Source of the DNA: Lunularia cruciata
Taxonomy: Eukaryota; Streptophyta; Marchantiopsida; Lunulariales; Lunulariaceae
Length of the DNA: 64,000 nt
Assembly: GCA_948567375.1 (NCBI GenBank)
Contig: OX419756.1
Location: forward strand, 53,546,552-53,610,551
Direction of reading: 5' to 3'
The number at the start of each line of letters is the position of its first letter. The first letter of the stretch is position 1. Both the position numbers and the translations under genes were made by a program. This document shows, piece by piece, positions 56,573 through 64,000 of the stretch. Under the pieces are notes generated by a model, which saw only the letters and a program-made list of their open reading frames with translations, was not told the DNA's origin and did not search any database.

Positions 56573-56580
56573 TTTTTATA
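56573..56580 (-). promoter_or_regulatory. TATA box of the B2 3' LTR
   Basis: The minus strand reads CTCTATAAAAATC. The first T is 27 nt before the A of the ORF start, so transcription would start about at the ATG. If that Met is too close to the cap, the next good candidate is MGGGKKNSK, which has a strong context (GAGATGGGAGG). Confidence 0.65.
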
Positions 56581-56966
56581 GAGTTGTGCTTCTTTGTCTT
56601 CCATCACTTCGAGTTTCTACCAAGAAATCACACCTCCAGCATGCACCTGTCACTATCAATCAACCTTTGCGAGTATGAGCCGCCAATTTTGAAACGGCCC
56701 CTTCTTGAATTTCTCACCCCGACGAAAGGTTGTTAGACTGTCTTTGCCTCGGGTTGAGCTCCTCCCCGATCCGAAGACAATTTACTTTGTATTGTATGCT
56801 GACAGGGCATTTCCAAGTACTTTGCCTTATGACCCAAAGTCACTTTACTTCGGGTTTCAACCCAAAGACTCTTTTCTTTGCCTTCTTTGGCCATACAGGC
56901 GCAATCCGACTTCTCTATACACTTCTTCTCCTTTATTCTGAAAAAAACAAAAATGTGGGCACCACA

Positions 56967-56980
56967 TACCCCCTCTCTCA
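56967..56980 (-). promoter_or_regulatory. B2 polypurine tract
   Basis: TGAGAGAGGGGGTA on the minus strand, directly before the LTR start TGTGGTGCCC. B1 has the variant GACGGAGGAGGTA. Confidence 0.7.
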
Positions 56981-58320
56981 AATGTGAGCATCCCGTGAAC
57001 ATAGATCTCGGGTGTCTTAGAAACTTCCGAGTCTATGGTCCAATATCGCCAAACTCTCCATCCGTTTACTCGAGTGGCAAAAGGATTACCTTCCAAGTCG
57101 ACGAGCTGCATGGATCCATTTTCGTAAAGATGAAGAACTCAATAGGGACCCATCCATCTCAAATGCAACTTGCCTGGAAAAAATATTCAGCGATTGTCAT
57201 ATAACAAAACCAAATCCCCTTCTCGTACAGTCATAGGCTTGATTCTCTTATTGTGCTTGACTTTCCTCTGTTCTTGTACTTCTTTTGTGGTTTGCATTGC
57301 ATCGTCTCTTTTCTCTTCTTACCACATTAGTTGATGAATCCAAAGATCCTGACTTTCTTCCTCCGACATTTGTTCTTCGCACAGAACCCGATATGTTGGA
57401 ACTTCAAATTCAACTGGCAGTATGTGATGCAAGCCATATGTCAAGAAGTATGGAGTTTGTTTGGTTGTAATCTTCTCTGTCGTTCGATATGCCCACAACG
57501 CAGCTGGTAATTTTGTATCCCAGTCATAGGCATAATTGACAGTCACCTTATTCAAAATTTTACAAAGTAACCCATTTGCTTTTTCCGTTAAGCCATTTGC
57601 TTTTGGGTTGTAAGGAGTAGTCTTCTGATGTTTAATCTGAAAGTACTTGGTTAACGCCTCCATTACTGAGTTCAAAAAATGTGTGCCCCAATCACTGACC
57701 AATTCCAGAGGACACCCATATCGGGAGATGATGTTTCAAAAGAAAAATTCCGCCACAATTTCCGCATTATCTCTGCGAGTTGCTTCCGCTTTGACCATCT
57801 TGGTAGCATAGTCAGTGCAAACCAAAATGTAGCACTTTCTTGTGACTCGGGTCACTGGTTGAATGGGGCCCACAAAATCAATCCCCCATTTCTCAAATGG
57901 GGCTAAAGGCAAAATTGGTCTCAAAGGCCATTGAGAAGTAGCCATCGGCTTCCCCATTCTCTGACAAGCATCACAACTTCGGATATGAGCATGTACATCT
58001 TTGTACATTGTAGGCCACCAATACCCTACCGAAAGAATTTTCTTTATAGTATTCTTCAGAGCATAGTGTCCTCCCGATGCCTCAGAGTGTAAAGATTCAA
58101 TTACTCCTCCTACTTCGTATGATTCCAAGCATCGCCAAAGTACTTTGTCTTTGCCCATCTTAAATAAAATGTTGTGTTTAAGTTGGTACGGATCCATCTT
58201 CCTGAGAAAGACTACCCGCTGTTCCGGGTCCATCCCCTCAGGACAATGAAGAGTATTCAGATCATTATATTCAGCTGCATACCTCGTACTTCACATTGCT
58301 GATAAGTGATACAACTCTTT
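56981..58320 (-). pseudogene. B2 integrase
   Basis: In descending order: the zinc finger with SLHSEASGGHYALKNTIKK and CDACQ (HHCC type), core WGIDFVGPIQP (first Asp), VCTDYATKMVKAEA, VSDWGTHFLNSV (second Asp, 57690s) and NGLTEKANGLL (Glu), all catalytic positions present, then GDLVLLYDN, NPFATRVNGWRVWRYWT and the end near 56990. A break between 57736 and 57702, a stop before MQTTKEVQ (57319) and a further stop after DNR disrupt the frame. A 1-nt deletion near the end removes the normal stop that B1 and B0 indicate. The C-terminus resembles Athila-type integrases and has no chromodomain. Confidence 0.85.
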
Positions 58321-58350
58321 GTCAGGGAACCAATCGTCAATTTCCCACTC

Positions 58351-59677
58351 CTAGTCTTGAGTCTCTAACCTGGACAGGAAGTACGCATTCAAATGCAAAG
58401 ACCTCTTCCTTACTTGTACAGTATACGTGAACTCTTGTAATAACAAGATCCATCTTGCAATTCGTCCCAATAAATCTGCCTTCTTGACGAAATGTTGCAA
58501 TGCGTAATGGTCAACATAGAAGACAAACTCATACCCCAACAAATAATGATGAAATTTCTTGCAGGCATACACCATTCCGAGTGCTTCTCTTTCAGTCGTT
58601 GAATAGTTCTTTTCAGAAACTGAAAGTTGTCGGCTGGCATAATACACCGGGTAGTCCTTCTTCTTCTTGTCCTTTTGACTTAATATGAATCTGATGGCTA
58701 TGGACGAAGTGTCCACATATACATGAAAAGGGACGTCCCAATTTGGGGCCCTCATGACTGGTGCTTCAACCAGTTTCTTCTTCAACACCTGGAAAGCTTC
58801 TTCTTGATTTGCTTCCCACAGATAGTCTTTGGATTTCTTTGAAAGCTTTGTAAGTGGTGCAGCAAGCACTGCATAGTTGGACACAAAGCGTCTGTAATAT
58901 CCGACATGTCCGAAGAAGGCTCTCAGCTCCCGGATGTTCTTTGGGGATTCCAAAGTTGCGATTATCTTAACCTTCTCAACATCGACTTCAATACCTCAGC
59001 TTGACACCCAATGCTCCAGAAGAATTCCCTCCTTCATTGCAAAGAAGCATATCTCCGGGTGTAATGACAAGCCGGCAAAACAACACCTTTCAAACATTTG
59101 GCAAAGGTTATCTAAATGTACATCACTTTGCCCAAACACACAAAAGTCATCAATAAAAACTTCCACAAATTTGCGCAGGAAAACTTTGAAGATTGAATTC
59201 ATCATCCGTTGGAAAGTAGCGGGAGCATTACACAACCCAAAGGGCATTTGATTGTAAGCAAAAGTGCCCCAATTGGTCGTGAATGTAGTTTTATCCTTGT
59301 CCTTCTCGAATGGATACTTGATTGTACCCTGAAAATCCATCAAGAAAATTGTAACAAGGATGCCCAGCTACCTGATCTAAGATTGTATCAGTAAAAGGCA
59401 AGGGATGATGATCTTTCCTTGTAACTGCGTTCAACTTTTGGAAGTCTTGGCACACTCGGATCTTCCCTGTTTCCTTCTTTGGGAAAATGACAATGGGGGA
59501 GACCCATTCACTGCTTAAGACACGGAAGATGATTCCGGCCCCTAAGTACTTGTTGATTTCATCTTTTACCAAAAGCGAGTACTTCGGGTTCAGGCGGTAT
59601 TGTCGCTGCCAAACCGGAACTGCACCTTCAACCAGATCAATCTGGTGTTCTTTGAATTCTCGTGGAATACCCGGCAT
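58351..59677 (-). pseudogene. B2 reverse transcriptase and RNase H
   Basis: RT: HQIDLVEGAVPVWQRQYRLN, SEWVSPIVIFPKKETGKIRV, FLDGFSGYNQVSI (first Asp), a frameshift near 59335, QMPFGLCNAPATFQRMM, VEVFIDDFCVFG (Asp pair) and, after a stop near 58996, MESPKNIRELRAFFGHVGYY. RNase H: YVDTSSIAIRFILSQ, TEREALGMVYACKKF, VDHYALQHFV and NAYFLSRLE, where the last conserved Asp (usually NADFLSR) is Tyr. Two frame breaks only, so this is one of the better preserved pol regions, but the RNase H change and the breaks make it inactive. Confidence 0.87.
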
Positions 59678-59704
59678 TTGATCAATTGACCAGTCGAATA
59701 CATC

Positions 59705-61034
59705 CTAGATTTCTATAAACAGGGTAGTGTATCTTGCCAACTCCTTTGAAGTAACTGTCTTCGAGATTTTTAAAATGTTTCCTTCAGTTAATAAGACATC
59801 TTGACAGTCATTGGGGTTGATGACTCCTTCAATGTGGCTTACTCGGCTTAACCCGAGGCGAGCGGCCATCAAACCACCTTCCTCCAAGTCAAGTTCACCC
59901 AAGGTGAGGTCATATGGATCTTCGTCTTCAACATTCACCTTGTAGCATTCCAAGTAATTAACTTGGACTTTGTCTTCGGATTCGTCTGAGGACAAAGCCG
60001 ATGAGTCTTTGGATTCGTCCTCCTCTTCTGATGAACTTGTTTCCCCAAGATGGGGAACCTTTGTCCAACTCACAATCACCAGCTTCTGATCTTTGGACAA
60101 ATGTCCTTGAATCTTAACTTCTGCTGATGCCAATCCACTACAACTTGGGCATTGTACAACCAGGGTCTACCGATCAACAGAAGGTAACCAGTTTTTGTCA
60201 CTGGTTGCAAAATGATGTAATTCAACTTGAAGGGTACTCCTCCAATGATCGTGGTAATGTTTGACAGCATGCCCAATGGCCGTCTCCTGGTTTGGTCTGC
60301 AAACTTCAAAACTCAGGGTGTGGGTTCAAACGTATGAAACCCGAGTCGATTTGCAGTATCTTTGGTCATGACATTCACACCCAGAGTCAATGGGTATCGA
60401 CGTGATCAAGTGCAATCTCTGCATCTACCTCGGGAGATCCCAAATCTTCTTGTTCAATACAATAAATAGCAGGCAGGTCCTTCTTTGACATTGACCTTAC
60501 TTTCTTGAGGGCCGAATTCAGCTGTCTCTTGTACAGCTTGTTATCCTCCCACAATTGCTTGAATGTAACGTTGGCATTTGTGGTGGCCAGATCGGCTACA
60601 ATATCATATTGGGGAACTCCTCCCAATTTGACCGTCTTCGTCTTTGGCTTTGGGTCCGAAGTCTCTCCATGTTCCCTCTTGACTTTAGGACGCTTCAAAA
60701 TGGTGACGGGCTTGCTGATGGCCTTAACCCGAGGTTCCTCGGGTTGGCCCACCTCGGCTTGGATCAGACTTTTTACTTCAGATCGGATGTTTGCCGGAAA
60801 AATTGGAGATTTTGTCTTCGTCTCCTCTTCCAAACTCAGTTCCCGAGTCTTGAGTAATGCCTCCTTTAATTCTTTCTGCAAGGCTTTAGCTTTGGCTTTT
60901 GCAAGGATCTTTTCCTCCTTGGCCAAAAGAATAGCTTTTGGGCAAAGTCTCTTTGCCTTTCGAGAGGACGATGAAGTCGTACTCAGTTCTTTGGGATCAC
61001 GCTTCTTTTTACTGGAGCGTGTCTCAACCTTCAA
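59705..61034 (-). pseudogene. B2 gag-pol linker and protease
   Basis: 60387-61034 is a basic linker (AKAKAKALQKELKEALLKT, KPVTILKRPKVKREHGE) leading to a protease active site IDSG at 60380-60391. A frameshift directly after it separates VNVMTKDTANRLGFHTF. The protease body, with LLIGRPWLYNAQVVVDWHQQ, follows at 60076-60309. 59705-60133 is an acidic spacer (SSSEEEDESKDSSALSS) ahead of RT, ending in a stop at 59705. Unlike family A, the protease has the usual Asp-Ser-Gly. Confidence 0.8.
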
Positions 61035-61139
61035 AATTTCAAGGTCCGGCCAGTCTCCTTCTGAGGCCAGACTCCCTTCTTGAGGTCTTTCTTCCTCAAG
61101 AGTAATACAATTTACATTTGTATCCCCCTTTGGCTGAAG

Positions 61140-63025
61140 TGCTGCATGCTCAGCAGGGGTCTATACATACTTTACAGGCGGCTTTGGGTTCGGTGGGTGA
61201 GGGCATTGGTTGCCCGTATGCACCAATCCTTTACAATTTCCGCATAGGGGAACGTACCCAATTTGCCTTCTTGGCTCGGGACAGTTTGGGGACCAATGTC
61301 CCATCGAGCCACAATTCTAGCAGGCTCCGGGTGCAACATTTTGAGGCCAATTTTGGTTGCTCATCGGTGGTCTTTGTGGAGGAGCATTGAGATTATACTC
61401 CCTGGGTCCAAACCTCGGACCTTGATACGATGTGCTCGCTTGAGGCTGTACCTCCTGAGTTTGGTACACAGCCTCCTCGTCCTCGTCTTGGTTCCATCCC
61501 GGAACCCAATCAATTTGTTGCACCGGGAATGCATTACGAGTATTGCATTCTGTGTTGGCGTGGCCGGATTTGCCACATGCGGTGCACCACACATTAGATC
61601 GTCCAAATGTTGGGGCCTTCCTTCGGTCCTTGGCCCCAATCATTTGGATCTTGAAATCCAAAAACTCCTTGATGAGGGCATCCAACTTGGTATCCGCCTT
61701 ATGTACACTCTTGGCTGGAGGAGTCACAGGTTTCTTGCCTCCACTTCTTCGGACTTGTCTTGGCTTGGATTCTTCTTTGGATTCCAAAGAAGAGCTTGAA
61801 GTCGTGGAGGATTTGTCCAAAGAAGGGGAGGTACTGCGCGAAGCTCTTCTTCTGGGCTTCTTGCCTTTCTTCTCCCGGTTTCTGGCAGAGTGAGAGTGGG
61901 CCGCTTCATAACGAGCGACATGTTTGAGTTCTTTATCCAAGGAAGTTACATTCCTCTCCCTGGCAAAGATTTGTATCTTTGGTGAAAGGCCCCCGAGGAA
62001 CCAGGTAATGGCTTGGGCATCGGAGTAACCCACCACCCCCGATTGCTTGGGAACTCGGTTCAGTAGTGCCATGAACCGCTCAGAGTAGTCTCTCAACTTC
62101 TCCTTCTTGCCACAGTCCAAATCGTTCAGTGCCGCGAAGACACTTGTATCGTAGTCCACTTCCCGGAATCGTTCCAGGAAGTTGTTTCTCAAGTCTGCCC
62201 CGTCCGCTGGTACAAACCCCTTCTGGGTCACATGGGTGTACCAGCTCCGAGCTTTCTTGCAGAGCAGACTTGGGAAAATTCTCAGTCGATCCGCCGAGTC
62301 ATGCTCCTTGTTAGCAAAGGAGATGACTTGAATTCTTTGATGAATTCATCGGGGTCTTCGTCTTGTTTTGTCCCCTTGTACTTCTTATAGGCGTGTCGGG
62401 TGACAAGAAGCAAAGTCATCTTTTGATGCACTGGGATCGGCTGAGGTAATGTGGAACTTGACAGAACTGAAGGATTGGTTGGAATTGACGCCGTGTTGTC
62501 AGCCCAGGGATTCCAATTTGTCAAGTTCAAGGTGGGTTCTTCTCTGACAATTTCTGCTATGAGGGTGTCGACTTCAACCCGAGTGGAAGATTCAGGATCA
62601 ACACCTTTGATTGGTTCTTCAAAATTCCTTTGGGACAACCGAGGAATTTTTTGTAGAAGATGTTGACACTCATCTTCAGTAAGTGTTCTTGCTATCTTTT
62701 CTCGAACAAAGGTCTTCAAGGAAACAACTTCCTTTATAGCTCTAGGGGAAGTTGGTGTACTGGGCCGCAATGCATATGTTTGCTCACTTGATTCTTTCTT
62801 CTTCTTGGAAGAAGAGGGAGATGCAAAGTAGCCTTGCCAACCGCCTTTGCGTTTCTTGTGGTCAAGTTCTTGCAAGGCTTCTTGCACTTTGTGAAGGAGT
62901 TGAAACTCCAATGCCTCTCGTTCAGTTTTGTCAATGATGGATGGGACGTTCATACGTTCATCTTCTTCATGCTGAAGTGCTCGTCTTTGAGCTCTCTCTT
63001 CTTGTTGTTCTCTCAATGCAGACAT
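61140..63025 (-). pseudogene. B2 gag with three zinc knuckles
   Basis: The start is ATG 63023-63025 (MSALREQQEERAQRRALQHE). An open part of 247 codons reaches DEDPDEFIKEFKSSPLL, where a 1-nt indel near 62311-62320 shifts the frame. The gag domain continues (NNFLERFREVDYD, RDYSERFMALLNRV, AQAITWFLGGLSPKI) in a 304-codon open piece (61317-62231). Zinc knuckle 1 is CTACGKSGHANTEC. Knuckle 2 would read C-x-N-C-G-S-M-G-H-W-S-P-N-C but its second codon is TAG (61317-61319). Knuckle 3 is CGNCKGLVHTGNQC (~61190-61235). Only these two lesions separate the visible gag from an open frame. Confidence 0.85.
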
Positions 63026-63088
63026 TCATATTGCGTTGCTACCCAATTTCCTATTTGGCTTCGTATTCTTCCACTTCCGAGATTTGTA

Positions 63089-63106
63089 TCCTTGGCAGCG
63101 GCACCA
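63089..63106 (-). promoter_or_regulatory. B2 primer-binding site, tRNA-Asp-like
   Basis: TGGTGCCGCTGCCAAGGA on the minus strand starts 7 nt inside the 5' LTR edge (63114). Compared with the complement of tRNA-Asp (TGGCGCCGTTGCCGGGGA) it has four transition-type differences, so it is either decayed or uses a related tRNA. Confidence 0.55.
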
Positions 63107-63113
63107 AAAATCA

Positions 63114-64000
63114 TGTGACAACCTGGCAAATATCACTTTTGCAATAATCGGGTAAGTAAAGTTCATTCCTGTAGAGATACGAGTCAAAATTGGTCAAATA
63201 CGAAGCAAAGTAACAATTTCAGTTCTTCTTGAGTTCTTCTTTAGTCTCTCAGGTAGAAACCATACCCAGAAGAGAGTAACAAGCACTGCCTCACAGTCTT
63301 GTCACAAATTCACACTCCTTAATCACAAATCCTTCAATTCTTTCCAAACAATCTTGATTGTGATGATTCAGGCTCTCCCAAAAACGGCACTTCACTGCAA
63401 AACAACTTCGCCTCAGAATTGTGTTCCACCCCTTCACTGAAGGCACAACTTCCTCGATCAAAATTGCTTCACATCAACTTTGCACTGCACTCACAAATGC
63501 ACAATACTACCAACACTACAATTCCTCTCAAATCTGTCAAGGCATTGCTTCGATCGCACTTCACTCAGGATCAAACACACAGAATGAAGATCAAGGCTAT
63601 GGAATCCAACATCCAACAAGCACTTTAACTTGCACTTTGAATTTCTTCAAACACTCACAACCATAGATACAAAGTTGATACTCAGAATCAAGCTCAAGCA
63701 ACAATCACTCCTTCATAGCACTTTGCTTTATCTATTCTCAGAAATTATGAGCACTGAACAACAATTTCCTGCAAATGCTATTCTTAAATAGTGAAGCAAT
63801 CAATAGTTCTAACAACTATACCGTTTCTACAACAACTGTTCTAACCTGCAGATCCAAAATGGCAATGCACCTCTTCATATCTGCTCCTTCAAATCTTAAA
63901 TCTATTACTACTCCAATCCGATGTCTACTTCTTCTTCAGCTTTCAAACCCGAACCCAAAGTAATCTTACTTCCTACTACTCTGTCCTTGGGTTTTAGATC
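63114..64000 (-). mobile_element. B2 5' LTR, partial (window end)
   Basis: The first 887 bp on the plus strand are the U5-side tail and the last ~30 codons of the LTR-ORF. The stop codon (63908-63910, after VDIGLE) is 794 bp from the edge, exactly as in the 3' LTR. Confidence 0.88.

Larger units (their letters stand above)
53313..56966 (-). mobile_element. B2 3' LTR
   Basis: 3,654 bp, TGTGACAACCC to GGGCACCACA. In element orientation it has ~415 bp of U3, a TATA box at 56573-56580, the LTR-ORF (56553 to 54107) and a 794-bp tail. It is the direct-repeat partner of 63114 onward. Confidence 0.92.
53313..64000 (-). mobile_element. B2: nearly full-length family B element, cut by the window end
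   Basis: 3' LTR 53313-56966, internal region 56967-63113 (6,147 bp) with gag, PR, RT, RH and IN, and the first 887 bp of the 5' LTR from 63114. It inserted into B1; the left target is ATTGC (53308-53312). Over the first ~320 bp the two LTRs differ at about 20 positions, nearly all transitions, so it is much older than A1. CG dinucleotides are still fairly frequent compared with the other decayed copies. Confidence 0.9.

Noticed and set aside
56857-57000. Integrase frame of B2 running through the polypurine tract into the LTR
   Set aside because: B1 and B0 indicate a stop (DAHI, then TGA) just before the tract. B2 lost one base there, so the read-through is a decay product.
1-64000. A host gene, tRNA, rRNA or CRISPR array
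   Set aside because: No cloverleaf, rRNA-like or regularly spaced short repeats were seen. Every long open frame is explained by a retroelement.

Overview
The window looks like nuclear DNA of a land plant with a large, repeat-rich genome. A gymnosperm or a fern/lycophyte fits best, but I cannot fix the species. It is AT-rich, and I can explain almost all of it as nested LTR retrotransposons, mostly Ty3/gypsy (Metaviridae), in different stages of decay. Differences between related copies are dominated by C/T and G/A transitions, as expected from deamination of methylated DNA. I found no host protein-coding gene, tRNA, rRNA or CRISPR array.

Three gypsy families build the region. Family A has ~680-bp LTRs, an aspartate-tRNA-like primer site, an extra upstream zinc-knuckle ORF (ORF0) and one long gag-pol ORF. 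Family B has giant LTRs of ~3.65-3.8 kb. Each carries its own ~2.5-kb ORF (NLS-like, acidic and coiled-coil regions) starting just downstream of a conserved TATA box. Family C has a PHD finger after its integrase. Small pieces of a Ty1/copia-type LTR and of an LTR with a Met-tRNA-like primer site are also present.

Layout: 1-2911 is the 3' end of a B element (minus strand), fused at 2911/2912 to a piece of an A integrase. 3212-17670 is a C element (minus) inserted in an old A element. Inside C, at 7421-15222, sits A1, a complete and very young A copy: its LTRs differ at one base in 679 and its 1,608-codon gag-pol ORF is open. 17671-28572 is the rest of the old minus-strand A element, with gag-PR-RT present twice and interrupted by a B solo LTR (22669-26422). 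28573-36977 is a mosaic of B, A, C and copia fragments. 36978-48152 is a decayed plus-strand A element (A2) holding a B solo LTR (39886-43671) with a perfect 5-bp target duplication. 48153-49172 holds a piece of another LTR family. 49173-53312 is the end of a B element (B1) into which a second B element (B2, 53313 to beyond 64000) has inserted.

The most interesting feature is the LTR-encoded ORF of family B. Its stop codon lies 786-799 bp from the LTR end in five copies, and its start lies about 27 nt after the TATA box. Solo LTRs are therefore potentially self-contained genes, and a full-length transcript would carry this ORF as its first cistron, ahead of the primer-binding site. Second are the family A ORF0 and the PHD-bearing family C.
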